A stretch of DNA of 64,000 bases from the NCBI RefSeq assembly GCF_002865645.1, contig NW_020194519.1, positions 617,542 to 681,541 of the forward strand, given 5' to 3'. Origin of the DNA: Hyaloscypha bicolor E. Taxonomy: Eukaryota; Ascomycota; Leotiomycetes; Helotiales; Hyaloscyphaceae. The notes under the pieces were generated by a model that was given only the letters and a program-made list of their open reading frames with translations, made no database searches and was not told the origin of the DNA. Positions 33,628 to 46,700 of the stretch are shown here, one piece after another (the first letter of the stretch is position 1; each line of letters begins with the position of its first letter). Made by a program: the position numbers and the translations under genes.

Positions 33628-34995
33628 ATGGCAACCGATCAGCATCCACTCAACCCAGCGCTCGCGGATTGGCTGAATGGCCGCCAAGCCTCGCTCAAAA
33701 TCGTGAAAACCACTATCACACCCAGTGGTCAGACAATTGACTGGGTACCCATCGAAACCCAGCATCCCTTGGGCAAGATCGCAACTGCCCCGCCTGCCGA
33801 GCTGGCGCGCGCGGGTCCTGCGGGCCGTGCCGTAAGTTTCAACTCCTCGGTGTCTTGTTTGCTCTTCCGTATTGTTTCCCCTTCAGCTTTGTAGCAACGT
33901 CCAACAACTCCTGGAACATTCTGTCTGCTCTGGGAAACAGCTGAAAGAAGTATGCTAACTCCGAGATTGCGGGAGCAGCTGGCTCCGGAACACATCGCCC
34001 CCAAGCCCGCATCCTTTGAACTGGATGATCCCCAGATCGAGCGCGGCCCCGCGGGCACCGTTCCCATCCCCCGCCCGGATGTCGCCTGGCAGTCGCAATT
34101 CGCTGCGGGCAAGGACATCAAAGATCTCCACGTCAAACGCGGCGGGTCGAAGGTGAACCAAGCTCGCCCCAATAGCGGGCCGACCGACCCGGACCCATCC
34201 GGATACTTCCACGACATCGACAACCAGACCGGCACGTTCTACGGCTGGGACGGCTTAGTGAGCGTGTGGGATCCGGCCATCAACATCCCGGCCGGCGGCA
34301 ATGGCAGCGACCACTCGATCATGCAGGCTTGGCTGCAGAACTACAGCACTGGAGTGACCCAGTCGCTCGAAGGCGGCTGGACCGTCGACCAGAGCCTGAA
34401 CGGCGACACCCAACCCCATGTCTTCACCTACTACACCACCAACGGCTACAAGCAGGATGGCGACAACGAAGGCGGCTACAACCGCCTGCACAAAGGCTGG
34501 GTCCAGGTCGACAAAAACCTCTTCCCCGGGGTCCGCATCAACAGCACCAGCACCGTCGGCGGCCCGCAATACGAAATTTCCATGAAGTTCCAGCTCTACC
34601 AGGAGCCGAACTCCAGTAACTTCAATTGGTGGGTCGCTGTCCAGGGCATCTGGATGGGCTATTATCCGGCCACGCTCTGGAAGGGCGGCCTGGAGTTCAG
34701 CGTGGGTTGGGTCGGATGCGGCGGCGAGGTCTACTCCAGCCTTGCCAATCCGGAACTGACCCAGGATCAGATGGGCAGCGGTTATCAGGCCGCCGGCGGA
34801 TGGCAAAAGGCCGCGTACCTACGCAACCTGCGCCTCCAGACCGACATAAATGGCGGCATGACCGAAAACAATGGCTATGCCTCCGCCGATGCAGCAGTCT
34901 CCGGCGGCCCCGATCCGTACACCATCGCCCTTGATATGGAGAGCGGCTCCTCCTGGGACAGCTACCTCTTCGTTGGCGGCCCACGCCCAGCTTAG
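33628..34995 (+). CDS. Neprosin-domain protein (putative glutamic prolyl endopeptidase family)
   Basis: Exons 33628-33831 and 33979-34995 encode 406 residues. The 147-nt intron has donor GTAAGT, branch GCTAAC and acceptor GCAG, phase 0. An earlier acceptor (TTCAG) would add stops or extra sequence. The neprosin (DUF239) fold covers roughly residues 140-330: TGTFYGWDGLVSVWDP, LEGGWTVDQ, HVFTYYTTNGYKQDGDNEGG, NWWVAVQGIWMGYYPATLW and VGCGGEVYS. E199 (LEGGW) and E318 (GGEVY) correspond to the two catalytic glutamates known from pitcher-plant neprosin. Family members cleave after proline at acid pH. Oddly, the N-terminus (MATDQHPLNPALADWLNG) is not a signal peptide, so export, if any, would be non-classical or a 5' exon is missing. 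Codon use is GC-rich and the gene looks intact. Confidence 0.85.
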
Positions 34996-35211
34996 ATCTC
35001 CCGACTGGCGGCGATAACCTGCGCCAAGACAGCTCAGCAACAGAAGAGCAGGGGAGCACGTGATGGCAAATTTACTCGTCCATAAGTATATGACGGGGCT
35101 ATCGGCCTCCTTGGCTTAAAATAATCAATCAATCTTTTGTCACAATTCATTATGGTGCCTCCAAATTGAAACGAGCTGCATAATGTGTCTGGAAGATGAA
35201 CCAATCACGAT

Positions 35212-35251
35212 TACGAAGACAACGGCATAAAGTATCGGGAATATAGGGCAT
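35212..35251 (+). repeat. 40-bp inverted repeat, left copy
   Basis: This matches the reverse complement of 35621-35660 at 37 of 40 positions (core GAAGACAACGGCATAAAGTA). Both copies, read in the same sense, encode YEDNGIKY-x-EYRA, so they may be two copies of the end of one transposon gene in opposite orientation rather than TIRs. Confidence 0.8.
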
Positions 35252-35620
35252 TTCGACCATTGGTACTCTACAAGGTACGAATTATAGGGCAAGAGTTTGC
35301 TATAAGCCCCTACAACTCTAGGCAGTACTCCCCAAATTAACGTATTGAGGCGCTATAAGACATTCGCAAGGGATAAGTAAATTTTCTAAGGTTATAGCGC
35401 TGTTGGTAGAGCAACTGTAGCGCTCGGACGCTAAACAAGCTACTAATAGGCCTCCTTTAGCGAAGACTCCCTTGTAAGTACAGGGGATAAGCACTGAAAA
35501 GGTGTGGTAGCCCTTGTCGAAGGCGTAAATCCTGATTTTAGGGGAAGGGCCTGGAAATATAGGACCTTAGAGCGAGTTTACTACCTTAATCTATATGCTG
35601 GAGAGCCTAAAAGTCTCCCA

Positions 35621-35660
35621 ACGCCCTGTATTCCAGATACTTTATGCCGTTGTCTTCGTA
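35621..35660 (-). repeat. 40-bp inverted repeat, right copy
   Basis: This is the inverted partner of 35212-35251. It sits in a minus-strand open frame (35912-35607) in which it reads KYEDNGIKYLEYRA. Confidence 0.8.
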
Positions 35661-36360
35661 CTTGCAGCGCATTAGTCGGAGCTCTTCCGCCTGGGCCGTC
35701 TTCACCCCCAAAAGAGTTGCGCAAAGAGAGGAATGCCTGCCGCTGTTCTTCCTGGAGGGCAGCAACCTTCTTAGAGATGGAGTCACAAAGCTGCTCCTTG
35801 GAATTCCTGCCTCGAGGCACCCTGAATAATGGGGATTCGGAGAAAATGCGCGTGCCTTTGGTGATCGTCGTTGCTGGATGATGTATAAACGGTCACATAT
35901 TGTGCTTTGCATCTTGGGAAAGGCTTGTCACTATTTCTGCACGTTCTGATGTATAAGCTTAACTAGCCATCGTGCTAATTCTGGGAGTTCTAAAGCTTAT
36001 CCCCTACCAATACTGGGGACCTTAATAGGCTAGGGGAATGGCGTCACGCGTCTCCGGCGCGCAATAGTGTGCGAAGTATATGTGTATACTTTAAGCATAT
36101 GCATTGAGAATATATTTTTGTAAGCAATTATAAGAGGGAAGAGAGGGACATGCTTCTTGCCTGCCTTTTATATGCGTGGCAGAGGCTAAAGAATAGCCAG
36201 GGAAAAAATACTTACTTTAGAATAAAATTGCAAAAATCAGCTTACTAAGTATAGGGAAAGAAGACTAAAAAGAAATCAAATTCTCAAATGCATAAGTACT
36301 TATTCTAGGGTTTATCTAAAGAAAGTACTTAGATATTCTAATTAAAGTTAGCCTTCTATT

Positions 36361-37196
36361 ATTACTATTTTAAGTATATATATCTATATTTTAAAAATAT
36401 TATATAAATATATTAGAGGTATTATAAGAATTTATAAAAGTATACTAATTTTCTTTTTAATTCTTTTAATCTTTTTAATCTTTTTAATCTTTTTAATCTT
36501 TTTAATCTTTTTAATCTTTTTAATTTTATTAATAACTTGAAATGCTTTTATTTGAGATAAAAAGTTTATTTTAATAAACTTCTTTTTTATAACTTTAAAA
36601 AAAGCTAAAATAATTTCTTTTTTTCAAATATTAATTAAAGATATTAATAAAAATAAGAATATTAATAACTTGTAATTAGTTATTTATATTTATTAAAAAT
36701 CTTAAATTAAATTTTTAATATAAATATAAGCTAGTATATTATAATTCTTATATTATAATATTATAAAATAAAATACTTTATTATATTTTTTATTTAATAT
36801 TTAAAACTAATATATAATATATTTAATTTATTTTAATTTATTTTAATTTTAATCTTATTAAATATTATAAAAAGGATTTAATAAATAAATTTAAAACTTA
36901 AAAATATAAATATAAAAAACTAAGCTTTATTATTTAAATATAATTTTAATTTCTATTTCTATTTTTTTTTAGCTTAATTTTAAATTAATTTAATATTTTA
37001 TAAAATAAGAATAAGGCTATATTATAATTAATATAAATTATTAATTAATATTTAAATAAGCCTAAATATTGTTTTTTAAGGTATTTAATTATTATAATTA
37101 TTAATAAGTCTATTAATATAAGTTTATTATTTTAGGGCATTTTACTAAAAAATAAATCTTATAACTATTTTAAATACTTTTAATTTATTATTAGTA
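36361..37196. repeat. RIP-degraded TA-rich DNA
   Basis: The sequence is nearly pure A/T with no usable frame. It forms the left edge of the large TA-rich block and contains a minisatellite at 36453-36524. Confidence 0.7.
36453..36524. repeat. 9-bp minisatellite (CTTTTTAAT)n
   Basis: Six perfect head-to-tail copies occur at 36471-36524, preceded by two degenerate units from 36453. Confidence 0.9.
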
Positions 37197-37443
37197 TAGC
37201 TATTTCTTTAGAAGTTACATATATAGTTACGGGATATAAGATACAGGATATAGTTATATAACCTTATATCCTATTAGTGACTTGACTAGTAGACTAGACC
37301 CCTTTAGGCTTAGCAGATTTAGGGATTGCATATTAATACTATAATACTATAATTCTTATTTCTGAATAATGACTTTACTAATTATATATAAATAGCATTT
37401 CATGACTTATATAATAGTACTATATATTACTAGTAAACCGATA
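37197..37443 (+). repeat. 5' LTR of the copia element
   Basis: This aligns with 43174-43448 from TAGCTATTTCTTTAG to the AAACYRATA end, including the internal block TAGTTATATAACCTTATATC. It is 28 bp shorter because the downstream LTRs carry a second copy of a GGATATAAGTAATAGAATAT-type segment. Confidence 0.85.
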
Positions 37444-38079
37444 CTAATTAGTTAGTACTTATAGATTAGAGAAAGATCTAGCTAGTCGGAAAAGTATTTA
37501 GTAGCCTAAAATAAGTAGTTTACTTCTAGTTAAAGGAGGAAACTACTATTAACTTCGGAAAAGTATTCGGTAGCCTAAAGAGAAAATACTAGCTCTTACT
37601 AATTAAGAAGTAGTTAGCTATTTAACTATTTATCTATTTATTTAACTTTTACTATTCTTTAAAACCAATTTCTTTTAGCCCTAAGACTACCTTCTTAGAA
37701 ACTATCTTTTTCACTTATATAATACCTGTATTTACGGAACTCTCTCTCTAGAATATATGCCCTATATATGCCCTTAAAGCTCTTTAACTACTATTTCGAT
37801 TTTATTATTAAAAATCGAGTTCTTCGAGCTTTAGACCCTCCCGGAATTATAATATTTCACTTCTTAAATTTCTCGTTATAGACGAAATATTTAAGGGCAA
37901 AATATTTACTTTAATACTTTATTAGATATCTGAGTGTCTGGTATTTAAATTAGGTATCTGGATACTTTGGATATCTTTATTACTAAACCCTTTCTATAAA
38001 CCTACTATAAACTATCTTATTTTTAAATACCTCTTACTATAAATCATATATATATATTAGAGAGAGACTAAACTTGGTT

Positions 38080-41000
38080 TAGTATAGATAATAAAAAGGA
38101 AAAGAAATTAATTAAGAAATAGAAAAATAGAATTAATACTAATAATACTATAAAGGTAAATCTTCGGAAATATCTAAATACTAAGCTATATTAGTATATC
38201 TTATATAGAACTTCTAATAAGAACCTATAGAATCTATTTAAGAATAATTTTAAGGACTTTAGTAATATAACCTTTAGTTAATATAGCTATACTAAACTAT
38301 AAATTCTTCGAAAATACCTTTAATATAATAGTATCTATATTAAATAGAACTATATATATCTTACTATAGTATAGTTTCTACTTAATATTATTTAGGAGAA
38401 AATAATATATATTTAGTATAAAGCTAATATTATTAAAGATAGCCTAATTAGAATAGATCTTCTAAAGAGATCTATTATATTAATTTATCTTATTCTAGAA
38501 AGAACTAGATAAAAGGAAACCAAGTATTCTCGGTTAACTAGCTAGTTAAATTAAGATATTTATTTATTTTCTCTAAATTAAGATTATCTACTACTTCTAT
38601 CTTTACTATTATTACTAGATCTACTATATCCGAAGAACCCTTAGTTAATTTCTATTATTATTACTAGAAAGCTTATTAGAGAAATAATAAAGATATATAC
38701 CGAAATATAGAAATATAATAAAACTAATAATAGTTTTAATTAAAAACTCGCTATTTTCCTTAATATCTACTAATATATAGAGCTCTCAGAAGAGATATTA
38801 ATAAGAGCTTTTCCTATTATATTAAAGAAACTAGTATAAGACTACTTCTATAATAACTAGCTCTCTTAATATATATATATAAAGAAGCTTATATAAATAT
38901 TCGTAATTTCTTTATAGGCTCCGGTTACTATTATTAAAATTTAGATAAATAAAATACTATTACCTTAGTAATTATAATAGTAAAAGACCCTAAAAAGATA
39001 ATATTTGAGCTTGTCTAATTACTAATTAATAACCTATATAAATTATAATATAGCCTTACTCCTGCCTTATAAACTACTAAATTTCTATATAATAAGATTA
39101 TTACCTTTTATTAAGGCTTACTAATATACTAATATATAGTTTCGGACTTTCTTAATAATCTTAGCTAGCTTATTAATAAGCTCTAATTATCTATTATTAC
39201 CTATAAGAAGAAATAATAGATTAATATCCAGATTCTTTTTACTAATTAAAAATACTATTCTTAAAATTCTCTAAACTATTATTTATTCGGAAATTATTAA
39301 TATAGATCTAACTATAACTTCGGAACCTATAATAACTACTCTAAGCCCTATAATTATAATAATTATACTCCGAAGTTGTATTTTATATATAAGAGACCCG
39401 AATACTATTTATAGAAATATATACCAGAGAAATAAGAGGCTAAGAAGGCTTAATTTAAGAATAGAAATATTTACTAATTTAGATTCCGAAATACCCGCAA
39501 TTTTAATAAATGCTTTAGTAATACTTATATATAATATATTACCGAATTTAAAAGAGAAGAGAATAACGAGAATAATAAGAACAAACTAGTAAATAATGCT
39601 TTTAAAGCCTTACTAGCGGAAATAGATAAAGAAAAGAAATATTACTCTAATTTCTACTTTATTTCTATTAAAAGTTTCCTAGCCACTTCTATAGCTCCTA
39701 CTCCTGCTATTCCTATAACTAATATTCTTATAAATAACCTTATATTTCTTTCCCTTATATACTAGATAATAGGCGAAAATTATATCTTAAAGCCTATTAA
39801 ATAAATAAAAGATATCTAGATATTTATAATTAATAATATATTAAGATATAATACTTACTACTTTTATAAAGTTATAATTAATACCAGAGCCTCTAGATTC
39901 TTAACTATTAGTTCTAACTAATTCCAAGCTTTATAGTAGACTAATAATAGTATTAAACTTAATAAAACTACTAAAGATTAAGTTAATATTTAGTTTAGTA
40001 TTAGATCTATATCCTCTATTAGATCTATAATAGTAAGAATACTAATTAGGCAAGTATAATTTTATATTATACTTATAAAAACTCTATTCTTACTTAGCTT
40101 AGCTAATATAGATAAGCTAGAAATCTACTTTAATAATCTTACTAATTATCTTATTATTTCTAATAAATACTTTATACCTATAGTATAATATTTTAGATAT
40201 TCTTTCTTACTTTAGAATACTATTCTATAAAGCTTTATTTCCGAATTCTTTACTTATAACTCTTACTTTCTTATAAAAATTAAATTATAATATCTATATT
40301 ACTATTTTAGTTATTTATCTATTAGTAAGCTCTGAAATATACTAGAATAAGCAGGCCACGATATTAATATAGAAGCCCTTAAGTACTTTATAAAGTACTA
40401 TAAGTAATACTAGAAATTCGGATAATTACCGGAATAATTCAAGTTTAACTTAAAAGATAATATTAGCTTTAATTACTTTATTATTATTAATATTTTCTAT
40501 ATTTCTAGTAAGCTTATACTCTATATTATTAATAAAGGCACTTAATATTAAGCCGGCTAATAGCTTCTAAATATTAGTATATTATATATTTAGGATACCC
40601 TAAAGCAGTATTAGATTAATATTTACTTAGATTCTCCTAATTAAATTATAGTAGATACCGGAAAGCAGTTTACTAGTAAGGAATTTATTTAGCTTATAAA
40701 TATTATAGGAACTAAAATCAAAATTATTCCCGTAAAAGCTTATAATTTCATTAGAATTATAGAATACTATTATAGCCCGATTTAATATATTTACCTTATT
40801 ATTATAGCTAAAATTAATAGAATTAATAAGAATACTATATTTTAAATAGCTTTTAAGGCTATTAATAATTCTGCTAGACCCAATAGTATTATTCTAATTC
40901 TCTTGATTTATAATACTTTATTTTAAATAACTAAATATAATACTCTATTACTAACTATATTATAGTAATTAGTAGTACTTAAGAAAGTAATAATAGAAAT

Positions 41001-42960
41001 TCAGAAGCTTTGAGCTAGATACCAGATTACAAATACCCTAAATACCGGAAATAGTTCTAGTATTACTAATATTTATAAACTTTCTTTAAATTCGGATATT
41101 CTTATATAGTATAAAGGAAATACTAGTTAATCTAGTAATTAGAATAAACTATATAAGCTAGTAGCTATTAACGGAGAGAACTATATACTAGCTCTACTAT
41201 ATAGTAATACTACTTTCTACTTAATTTTTATAAAGCCCTTTTATATAGAAAATATTAAGGTTATTACTAATAGCCCCGAACTTAAATCTATTCCCGAATT
41301 TTATAATAATACTAAAGATAATACAGGTATAATTTCTCCTGCTATTTCTATTATTTCACTAAAGTATAATAGAGGATACTTTTATAAGAACCCGGATTTT
41401 ATAGTATTTCTATAAAATAATAACCTATATAAGAACTTCTATTAAGTTAAAGTTACTAGCTTTCTAGAAAAAGATATATTTAAGATTATTTCCAGATTTC
41501 AGATATTAAAAAAGATATATATCTTTAATTCCCGGTTTATTAATAAGATTAAGAATAAAGATATAAAGAGAAAATTTAAGAAATTAAGACTAGTTATCTA
41601 AGCTTATAATAATAGTAAGAAATATATAATATTAATATAATTGCCTACTATTTAATATATTAGCTAGAGAATTATTCTTAGTATTATTACTATAATAATA
41701 GATACTACGGAACTATATTTATATAATATCTCGCAAGCTTATATCTAATTAATAACCTTACTTAACTATAATTTTTATATTAATTCATTTTATAAACTTA
41801 CTAAAGAGCTAAATCTAAATAATAATTTGGTTCTAAAGGTTATAAAACTACTATATAATATACCGGAAGCTAGGAACTACTAGTTTAAAACTTACTATTT
41901 CTATTATATTAATAAGCTTTCTATAAAATAGTTAACTTATAATTCTTGCCTCTTTTATAATAAGTAATTCTTCGGAATTATTAGTCTTTAAACTAATAAT
42001 ACTATATTTATTAGAACTAATAATTTTATAAAAGCAAAGTAACTAAAGCTCTATAAGACTAAGTTCTTAGCTAAGAAGTATAAATATCTTACTATTAACT
42101 ATAATCTCAAGTTTAATAAAAGTATTATCTATATAAATACTACTAGAATTACTCTTATATAAGAATACTAGTATAAAAACCTCCGAACTATTTCTATAAA
42201 GAATACTATTACTATAAATAATAGAGGTACTATTTATTAAGATCTCTTTATTAAGGACTAATATATTACCTAATATATTAAAGAAGTATATATTATATTA
42301 GTCTATTAACTAAAAGCTTTATATAACCTATTAATTACTACTTAAGCTATTAAACCCTCGGAAACTAATATAAAGGCACTTAATAAGTATATTTAATAGC
42401 AGATTAAAAATACTACTAGAGAACTAAGATTTATAAAGCTAGTAAAGAAGTCCTTATATTTAATTATTTTTACGAATACTTTATTTGTAAATAATAGAGA
42501 TTTCTTTTCCTAAATTAGATATATTCTAGTTCTAGGAAATAGAACTAAATATACTAATATTATTTACTAGTTCTTTACTAAATATAAGAGAATTACCAGA
42601 AGTATTCTAGCTTCGGAACTTTATAATATGGCTTATAGTTTTAATATAAGTACTTTAGTTAAATCTATAATTAATAGAATACTAGAAATAGAACTACTAT
42701 TAGTAATCTATATAAATTCGAAGTTATTATATAAATACCTCGTTAAATTAGGAACTACTCGAGAAAAGTATCTAATAATTAATATAATATATCTCTATTA
42801 GATATATAAATAATAAGAGATTATAGAAGTTAAATAGATTAAGGGAAAATCAAATCCTACTAATTCTATAATAAAATCAAAGCTAATAAATACCCTTAAA
42901 TACCTAATTAATATAAATACTATATAATTAGATATAGAGAAATAAGTTAAATATAAATAA
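38080..42960 (+). pseudogene. Copia gag-pol polyprotein relic
   Basis: In the gag region at 39361-39560 the zinc-knuckle equivalent reads LYFIYKRPEYYL*KY, where Tyr codons stand for the family's Cys (TGT to TAT) and the stop for Trp, a clear RIP footprint. The integrase zinc-binding region lies near 40290-40440 (YYYFSYLSISKL, then LKYFIKYYKQY). Reverse transcriptase spans about 41690-42310: ISQAYI*, LVLKVIKLLYNIPEARNY, FGIISLQTNNTIF, then FNKSIIYI. RNase H spans about 42460-42930: FTNTLFVNNRDF, RITRSILASELYNMAY, INSKLLYKYLVKLGTTREK. The order places it in Ty1/copia. The start and the gag/pol arrangement are not resolved. Confidence 0.85.
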
Positions 42961-43173
42961 AATAGTAAATAAATATATAAAATAGAAAAATATTATAGAA
43001 ATAGAGATTATATATAAAAGGCTATAGCCTTTAATATATAACTAAAACCCTTAAAAGTAATATAGATATATAAAGTATTTGGGAATCTGGTACTAGGCCG
43101 GATTAAGGAATTTATATATAATTAGAGAAAAATACTATTTTTTTGCGTTTTTAGAGAGTTTCTAGTATTAGTA

Positions 43174-43448
43174 TAGCTATTTCTTTAGGAGTCATATATA
43201 TAGTTACGGGATATAGAATACGGGATATAAGTAATAGAATATGGAATACGAGATATAGTTATATAACCTCGTATCTTATTAGTAACTTAATTAGTAAACT
43301 AGACCTCTTTAGGCTTAATAGATTTAGGAATTATATATTAATATTATAATACTATAATTCTTACTTCTAAATAATAACTTTACTAACTATATATAAATAG
43401 CATTTTATAACTTATATAATAGTACTATATATTACTAATAAACTAATA
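43174..43448 (+). repeat. 3' LTR of the copia element
   Basis: 275 bp, starting TAGCTATTTCTTTAGG and ending AACTAATA. It is followed at once by another LTR copy with no spacer. Confidence 0.85.
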
Positions 43449-43723
43449 TAGCTATTTCTTTAGGAATTATATATATAGTTATAGGATATAAGATACGGGA
43501 TATAAGTAATAGAATATAAGATATAGGATATAGTTATATAACCTTATATCCTATTAGTAACTTGACTAGTAAACTAGACTTCTTTAGGCTTAGCAGATTT
43601 AGGAATTATATATTAATACTATAATATTATAATTCTTACTTCTAAATAATAACTTTACTAACTATATATAAATAATATTCTATAACTTATATAATAATAC
43701 CATATATTACTAGTAAACTAATA
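43449..43723 (+). repeat. Extra tandem LTR abutting the 3' LTR
   Basis: 275 bp, very similar to 43174-43448 and sharing its 28-bp internal duplication. It most likely derives from a second element or from LTR-LTR recombination that left an LTR tandem. Confidence 0.82.
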
Positions 43724-46700
43724 TTTATATTTAGAATTAAATTTAAAAGCCTTTTAAACTTATTATAACTTTTATTATTTTATATACTTGAATTATATAA
43801 AGTTTTAATTTATAATTATTAAGAAATTATAAAATAAAATATATAATTTCAATTTTTATAATATTTAAAAACATTACTAAAATTATAGACTTATATTAAT
43901 AAACTTGTAAAATAATAGTATTTTATTTATTAAAATTTTAATATTAGAAATTAGAGCTTTTAAAAAAGCTATAAATATTTATATAAGCTTTTATATATAT
44001 ATATTAAAAGAGCTAGTTATTATAAAAATAGTTTTATACTAGTTTCTTTAATATAATAAAAAAAGCTTTTACTAATATCTTTTATAAAAGCTTTATATAT
44101 TAGTAAATATTAAGAAAAATAATAAGTTTATAATTAAAACTATTTTTAGTTCTATTATATTTTTATATTTAAAAATATTTTTTCATTATTTTTCTAATAA
44201 GTTTTCTAATAATAATAATAAATATTAATTAAGGGTTTTTTAGGCTTAATAAATCTAGTAATAAAAATAAAAATAAAAGTATGAAATAGTTTTAATTTAG
44301 AAGAAATAAATAAATATCTTAATTTAATTAATTAATTAATTAAAAATATTTGGTTTTTTTATTTAATTCTTTTTAGAATAAAATAAATTAATATAATAAA
44401 TTTCTTTAGAAAGTTTATTCTAATTAGACTATTTTTAATAATATTAGCTTTATATTAAATATATATTATATTATAATAAAATATTATATAGTTTTATTTA
44501 ATATAAATATTATTATATTAAAAGTATTTTTAAAAGACTTATAATTTAATATAATTATATTAATTAAAAGTTATATTATTAAAGTTTTTAAAGTTATTTT
44601 TAAATAAATTTTATAAATTCTTATTAGAAGTTTTATATAAAATATATTAATATAATTTAGTATTTAAATATTATTAAAGATTTACTTTTATAATATTTCT
44701 AATATTAATTCTATTTTTTTATTTCTTAATTAGTTCTTTTTCTTTTTATTATTTATATTAAACTAAATTTAATTTTTTTCTAATATATATATATATATAT
44801 AATTTATAATAAAAGATATTTAAAAAATAAAATAGTTTATAATAGATTTATAAAAAGAATTTAATAATAAAAGTATTAAAAATATTGAAATAAATATTTT
44901 ATTCTTAAATATTTCATTTATAATAAGAAATTTAAAAAATAAAATATTATAATTTTAGAAAAATTTAAAATTCAAAGAACTTAATTTAATAATAAAATTA
45001 AAGTCATAATTAAAAAGTTTTAAAAATATATAAATATATATTTTCTAGAAAAAGAATTCTATAAATTCAAATATTATATAAATAGAAAAAATAGTTTTTA
45101 AAAAAGTAATTTTTAAATTATAAGAAATTAATTTTAAATAAATAAATAAATAAATAAATAAAATAATTAATATTTAGAAATAAGAATTATAATATTATAA
45201 TATTAATATATAATTTCTAAATTTATTAAATCTAATAAGATCTAGTTTATTAATTAAGTTATTTATAAAATATAAAATAATATTTTATATTTTATATTTT
45301 ATATTTTTATTAGTTTATTAAAAATATATAGCAAATAACTAGATAGTAAGCCCGTATACGGAAACCGTAACTATTATATTAGGCAAGATATATATACGGG
45401 CCGGCTACTACTTTTATAGAATATAAGAATATTATATTATTTATTACTTATTTCTTTTCTTTTTTCTTTCCTTTATAATAATTCTAATAGCCTTTTACTT
45501 ATATAACCTTTATATATATTCGGCCCTTCTATCTAGAATCCGACCCCTTCCTACTAGGCTCCCCTAATTAGCCCTATTATAGCTAAAGGAAAGAAAGACT
45601 ATACTAGTAAAATATAGGCTAGCTTTAACTAGAATCCGTAATTACTACCTATAGCTTTAATATTACTAAGTAAATATAATACTAATTCTATTATAGGATA
45701 TATCTTATATTAGCCGAGTTATAAGCTTAGTAATATCTAGATCTACTTATAACCTCCCTTATTATTATATTATTACTACCCTTCTATAATATATTCCGGA
45801 AACCGAGAGGCTATAAATAAGGCCTGCCTTTATTATAGTACTATAGCTAGTAGCAGAAATGCCTTATAATAATATAGCCTGGCTTCTGCCTAGCTATATT
45901 TCAGGTACTATAAGTGAGTTTTCTTATAGCTCTAATATATATTATTTTTGTCTTAATTATATAGCCCTAAACTAATTCGAGATAATAGGATTATATAAGA
46001 CTTTAATAGATATATTCCTTAGAGAATTAGTAAATAGAACTATACTAGCTATAGTTATAGGATTAGTAGCTAAGATACTAGATAATAGGAAAGAACTAAA
46101 ATATACTAGTCTATTAGTTTACCTAAAACCTTTAGATAAATAAAGAAAGTAATATCTAAAGTTATATATTTCTTCCTTATATAATAATAATTATTTCTTC
46201 CTACTTAGCTCTTTATAGTCTTACTAATAATTAAAAAATAATACTAAGATTAGCTAATTATAATATATAATAATATAGAGATAGTAGCTATAGATAAATA
46301 TATTCCGGTATAAAAGTATAGAATTAGTAGTAATAGGGCCTTATAGCCTATATAAGAGGAGCTATATTAATACTAAGGCATTTTTTTATAGAAAAGATAT
46401 TAGAAGAAAAGAAATCTAGTATAATATAATATAGTATAATAGGCTAGAATATATATTCCGGTTTTATAAGAATAATATAAGAAGTCTATATAAATTCTTT
46501 AATTTCCCTATTTCTATTATCTCTTTTATAATCTAGTTATATAGCTAGTAACTAGTCAAGAACTTCTTAACTATTTCTAATTATTTCTATATACTCGAGA
46601 TAGCTATTCTTGTTTTTAAATTATATATTTATATATTAATTTCTTTATATTTTAAGAATATAGTAACTTGCTATAAACTTGCCCCGGAATAAGTTAGTAT

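Larger units (their letters stand above)
34996..36360. other. Intergenic with transposon debris
   Basis: The first 200 bp are 3' flank of the neprosin gene. Beyond this lie a 40-bp inverted repeat pair (35212 and 35621) and hAT-like termini AGGGGATAAGC (35482-35492) and GCTTATCCCCT (35995-36005) without matching target duplications. A minus-strand frame at 35581-35820 starts MPRGRNSKEQLCDSISKKVA and looks like a coiled-coil transposon fragment. Nothing here is an intact gene. Confidence 0.5.
37197..43448 (+). mobile_element. Ty1/copia LTR retrotransposon, RIP-mutated
   Basis: The LTRs are at 37197-37443 and 43174-43448, with the order gag, integrase, reverse transcriptase and RNase H between them, which is the Copia order. 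The frame is recognisable through many TAA/TAG codons. The LTR starts read TAGC and the ends read ATA, consistent with RIP of canonical TG..CA. No convincing target duplication survives. The copy is inactive. Confidence 0.88.

Noticed and set aside
34255..34806. 183-codon minus-strand frame
   Set aside because: It lies entirely opposite the neprosin exon. It is an antisense shadow caused by high GC and third-position bias, and the plus strand has the recognisable domain.
36453..36524. Short regularly spaced repeats as a possible CRISPR array
   Set aside because: They are contiguous 9-bp units without spacers in eukaryotic AT-rich DNA, so this is a minisatellite.
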